A stretch of 64,000 bases of DNA from Pseudooceanicola spongiae (GTDB lineage: Bacteria > Pseudomonadota > Alphaproteobacteria > Rhodobacterales > Rhodobacteraceae): contig NZ_CP045201.1 of assembly GCF_014899185.1 (NCBI RefSeq), forward strand, positions 2,701,001 to 2,765,000, written 5' to 3'. Made by a program: the position numbers and the translations under genes. Under the pieces are notes generated by a model. It ran no database searches, was not told the origin of the DNA, and saw nothing but the letters and a program-made list of their open reading frames with translations. Positions 1 through 7,133 of this stretch are shown here, piece by piece (positions within the stretch are counted from its first letter, which is position 1; every line of letters starts with the position of its first letter).

Positions 1-156
1 GACCCGGTCCGGCGCGGCCTCGGCCCAATGGTCCAGCCACGCCCCGGTCGTCTCGGCGTAAGGCGCGAGCGTGTCGAGCGAGCGCATCAGGATCGCGCCA
101 TCCGCCCGTGTTTCCAGCTCTACCGCGTGGGGTGCAAATCTAGTCAGGTCTCTCAT
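1..156 (-). CDS. fcs: Feruloyl-CoA synthase, N-terminal fragment (runs off window)
   Basis: Only the first 52 codons are in the window. The reading frame opens MRDLTRFAPHAVELE and continues with GAWLDHWAEAAPDRV, the N-terminal pattern of feruloyl-CoA synthase and related AMP-forming acyl-CoA ligases, which activate ferulate or other hydroxycinnamates with ATP and CoA. The adenylation motifs lie outside. The start is supported by a GGAGG run about 8 nt upstream. The start codon lies inside the preceding MarR gene (17 nt overlap), which suggests translational coupling. The TRAP, crotonase and dehydrogenase neighbours fit aromatic side-chain degradation. A different acyl-CoA ligase is possible because so little is visible. 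Confidence 0.7.
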   Translation of the reverse strand, partial: MRDLTRFAPHAVELETRADGAILMRSLDTLAPYAETTGAWLDHWAEAAPDRV

Positions 157-670
157 GCCGGTGTCCTCCCTCCGGATGATCCGCAGCCCCCTGCTCTGAG
201 AATGCCGAGCCGTCGATCCGCCGCAGCAGGTCGATCATCAGCTGGCGTTCCTCAGCACTCAGGGCTGTCAGAAGTCTGTTCTCATGCGCCTCCAGCACGC
301 GCGTCGCCTCTTTGTGCAGGCGGCGTCCCTGCGGCGTCGCCCGCAGTGCGTAGGAGCGTCGGTCATTCGGCACCCGGTGCCGCGCAATCAGGCCCGGTTG
401 CTCCAAAGCATCAATGATTACAACGGTATTGGACCGCTCGATGCTGAGGATTTCGGCCAACTGGCTCTGGCGCAGATCGGGGTTGTCACAGATCACCGCC
501 AGCGCCGAATAGGTCGAAATCCGCAGGCCAAGCGGGTCGAGCACGCGCATCGCATCGGCCTGAATCAGGTGATAGGCCCGCTTCAGACTATAGCCGACAA
601 AGCCGCGCAGGTTGCGGTCCCCGATGACGGGGACCTCCTGTTCAGCCTCTTTCACGACGCGCAGAGCCAT
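140..670 (-). CDS. MarR-family transcriptional regulator of the hydroxycinnamate cluster
   Basis: 176 aa with a MarR winged helix-turn-helix: a helical segment, then RQSQLAEILSIERSNTVVIIDALEQ (recognition region, residues about 67-91) and the wing RHRVPNDRRSYALRATPQG. The start codon shares its A with the stop of the crotonase gene (TGATG), and the 3' end overlaps the ligase start, so it is in the middle of the operon. MarR proteins beside hydroxycinnamoyl-CoA ligases (CouR and FerR types) repress until a hydroxycinnamoyl-CoA thioester binds; that role is inferred here from position only. Confidence 0.85.
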   Translation of the reverse strand: MALRVVKEAEQEVPVIGDRNLRGFVGYSLKRAYHLIQADAMRVLDPLGLRISTYSALAVICDNPDLRQSQLAEILSIERSNTVVIIDALEQPGLIARHRVPNDRRSYALRATPQGRRLHKEATRVLEAHENRLLTALSAEERQLMIDLLRRIDGSAFSEQGAADHPEGGHRHERPD

Positions 671-1434
671 CAGCGAAACTCCGGCGCGCGCTTTTCGAGG
701 AAGGCACTCAGGCCCTCCTTCGCGTCCTCACTTGTCTGGGCAATCGCGGCCGAGAGGCTCTCGGTAAAGAATCCATCCGCGCGCGACATGTCGTTGATCC
801 GGGAAATGGCGTTGATCATGATGTAGTTGGAAAGACTTGCGTTTTTCGCAATCTTTGCCGCCAGATCCAGTGCCAGATCCAGCGCCTCGCCCTCGCCCAC
901 GGCATAGTGGCACAGGCCCAGACGCAGGCCCTCCTCTGCGCCGTACTTGCGCCCGGTCAGCATCATCTCGGTCATACGATCCGCCCCGAGGATACGGCCC
1001 ACGCGCACCGTCGCCCCGCCCCCGACGAAGATCCCGCGCCGCCCTTCGGGCAGCTGAAAGATCACCGAAGGCTCGGCAATGCGCACATGGGTCGAGGTCG
1101 CCAGCTCCAGCCCGCCGCCGATCACCGCGCCGAACATGGCCGAGACGACCGGCAGGCCCGAGAACTGGATCCTGTCCATCACCCCATGCCAGCCGCGCGA
1201 ATGCTTCAGCGTGCCTTCGGCATTGCGCGCGACGTGCTCCGAGAGGTCCAGCCCTGAGCAAAAGTGCCCCGCCGTCCCGGTCAGCACGACGACCGTCACC
1301 CCCTCGGGCGGACTGGAGAAAAAGCCATCCAGCGCCGCCAGCAGCGTGTCGTTCATCGCATTGCGCTTGTCGGGGCGGGTCATCGTCAGCACCGCAATCG
1401 GGCCCTGAAGATCGATGGACAGGACGTCACTCAT
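670..1434 (-). CDS. Crotonase / enoyl-CoA hydratase family protein
   Basis: 254 aa, usual length for the crotonase superfamily. The oxyanion-hole segments are visible as HFCSGLDLSEH (about residues 57-67) and AVIGGGLELATSTHVRIAE. In this cluster it probably hydrates the double bond of a hydroxycinnamoyl-CoA. It could act with or without retro-aldol cleavage to an aldehyde and acetyl-CoA; sequence reading alone cannot separate a hydratase from a hydratase-lyase. It lies 12 nt after the dehydrogenase gene and 1 nt overlaps the MarR gene, so it is cotranscribed with both. Confidence 0.85.
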   Translation of the reverse strand: MSDVLSIDLQGPIAVLTMTRPDKRNAMNDTLLAALDGFFSSPPEGVTVVVLTGTAGHFCSGLDLSEHVARNAEGTLKHSRGWHGVMDRIQFSGLPVVSAMFGAVIGGGLELATSTHVRIAEPSVIFQLPEGRRGIFVGGGATVRVGRILGADRMTEMMLTGRKYGAEEGLRLGLCHYAVGEGEALDLALDLAAKIAKNASLSNYIMINAISRINDMSRADGFFTESLSAAIAQTSEDAKEGLSAFLEKRAPEFR

Positions 1435-1446
1435 GACTGGTCTTCC

Positions 1447-2214
1447 TTATTTTGGCGGCAACCGCACCGCGCCGTCCAGGCGGATGACAGTACCGTTCAG
1501 CATCGTGTTTCGAATGATCTGCTCGGCCAGCGAGGCATAGTCCGATGGGCTGCCGAAGCGCGGCGGAAACGGGATCGTCGCAGCGATGCTGCGCTGCGTT
1601 TCTTCGGGCAACCCGTCGACCATCGCGGTCTGGAACATGCCCGGCGCGATCCCCATGACCCGGATGCCGGACCGCGCCAGTTCTCGTGCGACAGGCAAGG
1701 TCAGCGAGGCGATACCGCCCTTGGAGGCCGCATAGGCCGCTTGCCCGATCTGGCCGTCCTGATAGGCGACCGAGGCGGTGTTGATGATCACGCCGCGCTC
1801 ATTGTCGGGGCCAACAGGCTCCAGCTCAGCCATGGCGCGGGCGGCGTAGGAGAGGGTGATGTAGCTGCCGATCAGGTTCACATCCAGCGTGCGCCGGAAG
1901 GCGTCGATGGAGAGCTTGCCCTCGCGGTTCACCACCCGACCGGCGGTGCCGATCCCGGCGCAGTTCACCAGCACACGCGGCGCCGCACCATTCCAGGCGA
2001 TGAAATCGTCAAAAGCGGCGGCGACCTGGCCCTCGTCCGCGACGTTCACCGGGCAGGCAAGGCCACCGATTTCCTCAGCCACCGCCCGCGCGCCAGCTTC
2101 GTTGAAGTCAAAGACGCCGACCTTGGCGCCCATGCTGGCGAGGTGGCGCGCCGTTGCTGCCCCCAGCCCGCTGCCGGCACCCGTCACGACGGCGCCGATC
2201 CCTTTGATATCCAT
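1447..2214 (-). CDS. Short-chain dehydrogenase, 3-hydroxyacyl-CoA dehydrogenase type
   Basis: 255 aa classical SDR. The NAD-binding glycine motif TGAGSGLGAA is near residue 11, the NCAGIG motif follows, and the catalytic YAASK tetrad segment is near residue 160. The sequence resembles 3-hydroxyacyl-CoA dehydrogenase type II (HSD17B10-like) proteins. Next to a crotonase and an acyl-CoA ligase it would oxidise the 3-hydroxyacyl-CoA, which points to a beta-oxidation-like shortening of the phenylpropanoid side chain instead of direct retro-aldol cleavage. The start has an AGGAGG-like run just upstream (about 2220). Confidence 0.85.
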   Translation of the reverse strand: MDIKGIGAVVTGAGSGLGAATARHLASMGAKVGVFDFNEAGARAVAEEIGGLACPVNVADEGQVAAAFDDFIAWNGAAPRVLVNCAGIGTAGRVVNREGKLSIDAFRRTLDVNLIGSYITLSYAARAMAELEPVGPDNERGVIINTASVAYQDGQIGQAAYAASKGGIASLTLPVARELARSGIRVMGIAPGMFQTAMVDGLPEETQRSIAATIPFPPRFGSPSDYASLAEQIIRNTMLNGTVIRLDGAVRLPPK

Positions 2215-2319
2215 TCAGTCCTCCTCCCGAGAGTTAGTCATGATGACAAATAGCTATAGATCATAACAAAATGAAACACATAATTTCAGCAGCTGCCCCG
2301 AAGGGACAGCCGTCTCACA

Positions 2320-3642
2320 TCAATGAAAAATCCGCAGCATGAACAGCGTGATACCCGGAAAGATCACCAACAGAGCAACCCGCACGATGTCCGAAGCGAC
2401 AAAGTACATCACCGCCGAATAGGTCTGTGAAATCGGCGTCTCGCGGTCCATCGAATTGATGACGAACAGGTTCATGCCCACCGGCGGCGTGATCAACCCG
2501 ACCTCGACCACGATCAGAATGATGATGCCGAACCAGATCGCCAACTCCTCCGGCGTCAGGCCGAAATCGAGCACCGAGATGATCGGGAAAAAGATCGGCA
2601 CCGTCAGCAGGATCATCGACAGCGAATCCATGATACAGCCCATCACGAGGTAGAGCACGAGGATGATGATCAGCACCGTCCAGGCCCCGAAGCCCTGATG
2701 GACGACCCATTCCGACAGCTCCTGCGGGACCCGCGTCTGCGCCAGAAAGCCGTTGTAGAAGCCCGCGCCCAGCACGATGAAAAAGATCATCGCCGTGGAT
2801 TTCGCGGTGGCGTAAAAGCTCTGCGCCCAGGCCTTACCGCGCAGGCCGCCGTTGACCCAGGCGATCAGGCCCGTGCCGAAGGCGCCAACCGCGGCGCCCT
2901 CCGTCGGCGTGAAGAACCCGAGGTAAATGCCGCCGACCACCGCCAGAAACACCAGCATCACCGGCCAGACGTCGATCAGTGCGCGGAACCGCTCGGCCAG
3001 CGGCATCGGGGGCCGCGTGCCTGCGCTTTCGGGGTGCAGACGCACATAGATCGAGATCGTGAGGATATAGCCGAGCGCCGCCAAAATCCCCGGCACGAAG
3101 GCCGCCATGAACAGCTTGGCAATGTTCTGCTCGGTCAGGATGGCGTAGATCACCAGAATGACCGAGGGCGGGATCAGGATGCCCAGCGTGCCGCCTGCGG
3201 CCAGCGTCGCCGTGGCAAAGCCCCCGGAGTAGCCATAGCGGCGCAGCTCTGGCAGGGCGACCTGGCTCATCGTCGCGGCCGTGGCCAGCGACGACCCGCA
3301 GATCGCGCCGAACCCGGCGCAGGCTCCGATCGCCGCCATGGCGACCCCGCCCTTGCGATGCCCGAGAAAGCTCTCGGCGGCCTTGAACAGCGCCTGGCTC
3401 ATCCCGCCAAGTGTCGCGAAATGCCCCATCAGCAGGAACATCGGCACGATCGACAGCGAATAGCTGGAAAACGTCGAATAGGTCTCGGATTTGAGCTTCG
3501 AGAGCGCGACCAGCATGCCCCCCGTCACCATGTCGAGGCCAAGAAACCCGACCGCGAACATCGCCAAACCAATCGGCATCCGCAGGAAGATCAGCACCAG
3601 CAGAAGCGGAAAGGAATACAGCCCGATTTCAAAGTCGCTCAA
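2320..3642 (-). CDS. dctM: TRAP transporter large permease (DctM)
   Basis: About 440 aa and very hydrophobic with 12 or more membrane segments, the normal size for the large TRAP permease, which moves organic anions using a sodium gradient together with DctQ and the binding protein. Typical DctM segments are visible, such as GSSLATAATMSQVALPEL and LGILIPPSVILVIYA. I chose a TTG start at 3642 because it overlaps the dctQ stop codon (TTGA), because the protein then begins SDFEIGLYSFPLLLVLIFLR as expected, and because the upstream in-frame residues look like antisense of dctQ. Confidence 0.92.
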   Translation of the reverse strand: MSDFEIGLYSFPLLLVLIFLRMPIGLAMFAVGFLGLDMVTGGMLVALSKLKSETYSTFSSYSLSIVPMFLLMGHFATLGGMSQALFKAAESFLGHRKGGVAMAAIGACAGFGAICGSSLATAATMSQVALPELRRYGYSGGFATATLAAGGTLGILIPPSVILVIYAILTEQNIAKLFMAAFVPGILAALGYILTISIYVRLHPESAGTRPPMPLAERFRALIDVWPVMLVFLAVVGGIYLGFFTPTEGAAVGAFGTGLIAWVNGGLRGKAWAQSFYATAKSTAMIFFIVLGAGFYNGFLAQTRVPQELSEWVVHQGFGAWTVLIIILVLYLVMGCIMDSLSMILLTVPIFFPIISVLDFGLTPEELAIWFGIIILIVVEVGLITPPVGMNLFVINSMDRETPISQTYSAVMYFVASDIVRVALLVIFPGITLFMLRIFH

Positions 3643-4229
3643 TGTCCCGCCTCCCCGGTGTCGGGCAGAATGGCACGGGCGCTGGCCAGTTCGACCATCC
3701 GCGCAAGTGCCGTGTAAATCGTGACAATCGCCGCCACAGCTGCCGCCCCGAACGAGGCCGCATAGGCCCACCAGACCGGGAACTGCAGCAGAAATGTCGT
3801 CTCGTTATAGCGCATCTTGCCGAGCATCCCGTCGTAGAGCCGCCAGGCGATCACCACCATGGCGATGGCAAAGATCACCTCCCAGAAGGCGATCAGGACG
3901 CGATTGGCCGTGACCGGCAGAGCCGAGGTGAACACATCCACCGTCGCATGCGAGCCCGTGATCTGCGTCAGTGGCAGAAAGGCAAAAATGGTGAAGGCAA
4001 TTCCCGCCTCGACCAGCTCAAAATCCCCCAGCACCGGGCCAATCCCGGCGTCCAGCAGGGCCTTGGTGCCGCCGGGGGCGAGCGTCTCCAGCCACTCCCA
4101 GTGCAGAATGCCATTGAAGGTGCGCCCGATCACGGAAACCACCGTCAGCAGGATCAACGCCGTCAGCACCAGTCCACCGAGGATGGCCATGATCCGGGCA
4201 AGCGTCATGAAAATCGAATGAATGCGCAC
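3639..4229 (-). CDS. dctQ: TRAP transporter small permease (DctQ)
   Basis: 196 aa with four predicted membrane helices, matching the DctQ family. Recognisable features are an N-terminal helix MAILGGLVLTALILLTVVSV, the segment WLETL, and the loop ITGSHATVDVF characteristic of this subunit. It bridges the binding protein and DctM. It overlaps the dctM start by 4 nt and lies 124 nt downstream of dctP; that gap contains a stem-loop that may adjust the ratio of binding protein to permease. Confidence 0.9.
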   Translation of the reverse strand: MRIHSIFMTLARIMAILGGLVLTALILLTVVSVIGRTFNGILHWEWLETLAPGGTKALLDAGIGPVLGDFELVEAGIAFTIFAFLPLTQITGSHATVDVFTSALPVTANRVLIAFWEVIFAIAMVVIAWRLYDGMLGKMRYNETTFLLQFPVWWAYAASFGAAAVAAIVTIYTALARMVELASARAILPDTGEAGH

Positions 4230-4314
4230 GAGTCTCTCCCCTCAGAGGCGTGTCGTCTGAGCCCGCGGCCTGCGGGCTGCCGCGCCATCACCTGGCCACG
4301 GACTTGTGCACCCC

Positions 4315-4342
4315 CTGCGCGAAGGAGCTCCCCTGCGCGCAG
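4315..4342 (-). promoter_or_regulatory. Stem-loop between dctP and dctQ
   Basis: CTGCGCG at 4315-4321 pairs perfectly with CGCGCAG at 4336-4342 around a 14-nt loop. It lies just beyond the dctP stop codon and before dctQ, with no T-run. Stems in this position often protect the abundant binding-protein mRNA; that role is inferred from position only. Confidence 0.4.
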
Positions 4343-4353
4343 GTGCGCTTGTC

Positions 4354-5388
4354 TTACTTGGTGTACTTGGCGATCAGATCGCGGGCCTGTTGCACCATTG
4401 CGGCGCCGTCCATGCCCTTGCCATCCATCTCGGCGATCCAGTTTTCCTCGACCGGGGCGCCTGCGGCCTTCCAGGCCTCAACCTGCTCCGGGCTCAGCTG
4501 GATGATGTTGTTGCCGTGATCGACAGCCATCTTGCGGCCAATCTCGTCACCCTGCGCCATGACATTGCCAGCGAAAGCCGAGAATGCGAGACCGGAGTTA
4601 TCGTCGATCACCTTTTTCAGATCATCAGGCAGCGACTCGTACTTCGCTTCGTTCATCGCAAAGATCATCGTCGCGACATAGAGCGTGGCATCGGGGAATT
4701 CGGTGTGGTTGTTCACCAGTTCCGCGATCTTCAGCGAGGTCGTGACCTCCCACGGCAAGACGGTCGCATCGATCACCCCCTTGGACAGGGCTTCGGGCAC
4801 CGCAGGCACCGGCATCCCGATCGGGGTCGCGCCCAGCTCGCCAAAGTATTCATTGGTAACGCGGGTCGGCGCGCGCAGTTTGACGCCGTTCAGGTCCTCG
4901 ATGGTCTGGATCGGCTCTTTCGAGTGAATCACGCCGGGGCCATGCACCCAGGCCGCCAGAAGATGCATGCCCGCCAGCTCGGTTTCGAGCATGTTTTCCT
5001 CGGCATATTCATAAAATGCCTGCGAGGTCGCTTCCGGATCGCTTGCGATGAACGGCAGCTCGAACACCTCGCTTGAGGGGAACCGGCCCGGCGTATAGCC
5101 CGGCAGCGTCCAGACGATATCGGCGACGCCATCGACCACCTGCTCGGCCAGCTGTGGCGGCGTACCGCCCAGCTGCATCGACGGAAAATGCTGGATCTTG
5201 ATCCGGCCGTTGCTTTCAGCCTCGACCTTGTCCGACCAGACCTTCAGCGCCATTTTCGGCACAATCGCTTGTTCTGGCAGGAAGTAATGCATTTTCAGCG
5301 TCACGTCCTGCGCCAGGCCTGCAACAGTCGTACCCGCAAGGATCGCAGTGGCGGCGAGCCCGCGGAGAGCGGTCTTGAATAGTGTCAT
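4354..5388 (-). CDS. dctP: TRAP transporter substrate-binding protein (DctP family)
   Basis: 344 aa periplasmic solute receptor. An N-terminal signal peptide (MTLFKTALRG then a hydrophobic stretch ending GLAQ) is followed by the DctP fold, with VKLRAPTRVTNEYFGELGATPIG-type text near residue 160; the Arg in LRAP normally binds the substrate carboxylate. The internal ATG at 5388 is chosen because GGGAGG lies 6 nt upstream, while eight extra codons would be needed for the longer frame. Neighbouring ligase, hydratase and dehydrogenase genes suggest an aromatic acid such as ferulate or coumarate as substrate; TRAP receptors for hydroxycinnamates are known. The substrate remains an inference. Confidence 0.9.
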   Translation of the reverse strand: MTLFKTALRGLAATAILAGTTVAGLAQDVTLKMHYFLPEQAIVPKMALKVWSDKVEAESNGRIKIQHFPSMQLGGTPPQLAEQVVDGVADIVWTLPGYTPGRFPSSEVFELPFIASDPEATSQAFYEYAEENMLETELAGMHLLAAWVHGPGVIHSKEPIQTIEDLNGVKLRAPTRVTNEYFGELGATPIGMPVPAVPEALSKGVIDATVLPWEVTTSLKIAELVNNHTEFPDATLYVATMIFAMNEAKYESLPDDLKKVIDDNSGLAFSAFAGNVMAQGDEIGRKMAVDHGNNIIQLSPEQVEAWKAAGAPVEENWIAEMDGKGMDGAAMVQQARDLIAKYTK

Positions 5389-5699
5389 ATCGGTCCTCCC
5401 TACATGCGACATCTGCCCTGTTGGTCAGTGTCGGCATACGGGTCCGCGCGACGATTCAACATCAGCGCGGCTCCTCCCCGTCGGTCCGCGTCGGGCAGAC
5501 CATGCCGACACCCCACAAAAGGCGTCACGCAGTGGAAAGATGCAACGGCACCTACGACTTGTCAAACATTGTTATGGCGAATAACAATTTTATTGAGATG
5601 TCCGCCTTCTCCGATGAAAACCATCATATGAGACAGGGGTGAGGCAACACGACGCTTCGCGATATCCATCACCAGCCGCAGAGCCACACCCTCGCCCCC
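5389..5699. other. Intergenic region upstream of dctP
   Basis: No gene is supported here. It should hold the promoter of the dctPQM operon reading to the left. The only striking structure is the inverted repeat at 5568-5588. The short frames reading right lack ribosome binding sites and family resemblance. Confidence 0.6.
5568..5588. promoter_or_regulatory. Perfect inverted repeat, candidate operator
   Basis: ATTGTTAT at 5568-5575 and ATAACAAT at 5581-5588 form perfect 8-bp arms around a 5-bp spacer in an AT-rich island about 180 bp before dctP. The size and symmetry suit a dimeric winged-helix regulator such as the MarR protein of the same cluster. No second copy was noticed in the cluster, so the partner is unproven. 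Confidence 0.5.
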
Positions 5700-6071
5700 T
5701 CAGGCCCCAGAAGGCAGGCCTGAAAAATCACCCAGCAATGCAACCGGAGCCTCTTCTTCCTGCTGAAAATCCAGCGGAGCCTGATCCCGTGCTGCGGTAG
5801 AGCGTTTGAACTCATACTGCATTTCGCCGTCTTCCTCAGCAGCGGCGACGATAAGACAGGAGGACAGAAAGGTCGCCCCCTCGAACAGCTCGACCAGACC
5901 ACGCAACCGAGGCGCCACATCTGCCTCGACCGAGAAGCCGTTCTGCCAGCGCCGCAACACCTTGTAGCTCTTGCCATCCACTTCGACCCGCAAACGCGAG
6001 GCTTTGCGCTGCGCCAACTTGCGGGCCGCGATCAGTCCGTCCGTGATGTCTTTCGGCAAATAGGTCGTCAT
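5700..6071 (-). CDS. Conserved hypothetical protein
   Basis: 123 aa, soluble and charged, from MTTYLPKDITDGL to the end. I recognise the pattern as a small protein found widely in Rhodobacteraceae (DITDGLIAARK, GFSVEADVAPRLRGLVELF, EDGEMQYEFKR) but know of no function. The start at 6071 is preferred to one 16 codons upstream because a GGCGGGGGA run lies just before it. It is a single gene between the TRAP promoter region and cobM, with no evident functional link to either. Confidence 0.7.
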   Translation of the reverse strand: MTTYLPKDITDGLIAARKLAQRKASRLRVEVDGKSYKVLRRWQNGFSVEADVAPRLRGLVELFEGATFLSSCLIVAAAEEDGEMQYEFKRSTAARDQAPLDFQQEEEAPVALLGDFSGLPSGA

Positions 6072-6245
6072 GTCATCCCCCGCCCTGACCAGATCCTGAC
6101 CCGAGCGACTCACATCCATGACAGCGCCCGGTCCCTCTCAGAATGAACCGCCAGTTATTTACGTCAAGTGAAGGCTCACCTCTCGCTTATGACAGCCCCC
6201 GCGCTGTTCCCCGCGCGCGACACTTGCCAGATCACTTAGCGCTGC

Positions 6246-7022
6246 CTAAACTTTAGCCCCTGCAACCTTAGGCCTCAGCACATGCGGCATCTGCGCATCA
6301 TAAAGCGCTGAGTCGCGGAAATCGCGCACCTCCCCCAGCACCGGCCCCACCAGGATCAACGCCGTGCGCGTGATCTTCTCGGCCCGCACCCTGGCATGGA
6401 TATCGGCCAGTGTGCCACGGATGAACATCTGGTCCGGCCAGCCGACGCGATAGGCAACCACCACCGGACAGTCAGCCCCGTAGTAAGGCGTCAGCTGTCG
6501 CTCGATCTCACGCAGATTGCGCACCCCCAGATGGATCGCCAAGGTCGCCCGGCTGCGGGCAAAATTCTCCAGCGTCTCATGCTCGGGCATCGAGGTGCTC
6601 TTCATGCTGACCCGCGTCAGCACGATGCTCTGCGCCACCTCCGGCACCGTAAGCTCCTGCCCCAAAGCAGCAGCGGCAGCAGCATAGGCCGGCACCCCGG
6701 GAATGATCTCATAAGCGATATCATCTGCGCGTAACCGTCGGATCTGCTCCGCAATCGCCCCATAGAGCGACGGATCCCCCGAATGCACCCGCGCCACATC
6801 CTCGCCGCGCGCCCGGGCCTGCAGAATTTCCCCATGCGTCTCGTCCAAGGTCATCGAGGCGGTGTCCATCACCCGCGCCCCCTCAGGCGCCCCCGCAACA
6901 ACCTCAGCCGGCACAAGCGAGCCTGCATACAAACAGACCGGACAGGCCCCGATGATCCGCTGCGCCTTCAGCGTCAGCAATTCGGGATCCCCCGGCCCCG
7001 CCCCGACAAAATAAACCTTCAT
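6246..7022 (-). CDS. cobM: Precorrin-4 C(11)-methyltransferase
   Basis: 258 aa member of the tetrapyrrole methylase family. The N-terminal VGAGPGDPELLTLKA motif is the SAM/tetrapyrrole-binding loop, and HSGDPSLYGA and IPGVPAYAAAAA are typical of CobM/CbiF. It methylates C-11 of precorrin-4 in corrin ring synthesis. The start at 7022 (MKVYFVGAG) is the family-consistent one; 15 upstream codons in frame look non-coding. It is the last gene of the minus-strand cobalamin operon, 111 nt after cbiG-cobJ, and that gap holds a dispersed repeat. Confidence 0.93.
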   Translation of the reverse strand: MKVYFVGAGPGDPELLTLKAQRIIGACPVCLYAGSLVPAEVVAGAPEGARVMDTASMTLDETHGEILQARARGEDVARVHSGDPSLYGAIAEQIRRLRADDIAYEIIPGVPAYAAAAAALGQELTVPEVAQSIVLTRVSMKSTSMPEHETLENFARSRATLAIHLGVRNLREIERQLTPYYGADCPVVVAYRVGWPDQMFIRGTLADIHARVRAEKITRTALILVGPVLGEVRDFRDSALYDAQMPHVLRPKVAGAKV

Positions 7023-7068
7023 ACCGAAATCCCCATGTCCCGCATCCAACAGCCAGGCACCGCCCAAG

Positions 7069-7132
7069 CTGTTTCCCTGTTCAAAATATCCCGGGGGAAT
7101 CGCGCCCCGCGCGATGGGGGCAGCGCCCCCGC
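7069..7132 (-). repeat. Dispersed repeat, second family, copy 1
   Basis: CTGTTTCCCTGTTCAAAATA, then TCCCGGGGG and a hairpin GGGGGCAGCGCCCCC. A clearly related sequence lies in opposite orientation at 18587-18655. It fills most of the gap between cbiG-cobJ and cobM. Confidence 0.65.
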
Positions 7133-7133
7133 T

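Noticed and set aside
3643..3771. Longer dctM start at 3771
   Set aside because: The extra residues are Gly/Cys/Arg-rich text lying over the end of dctQ; the TTG at 3642 overlaps the dctQ stop and gives the family N terminus.
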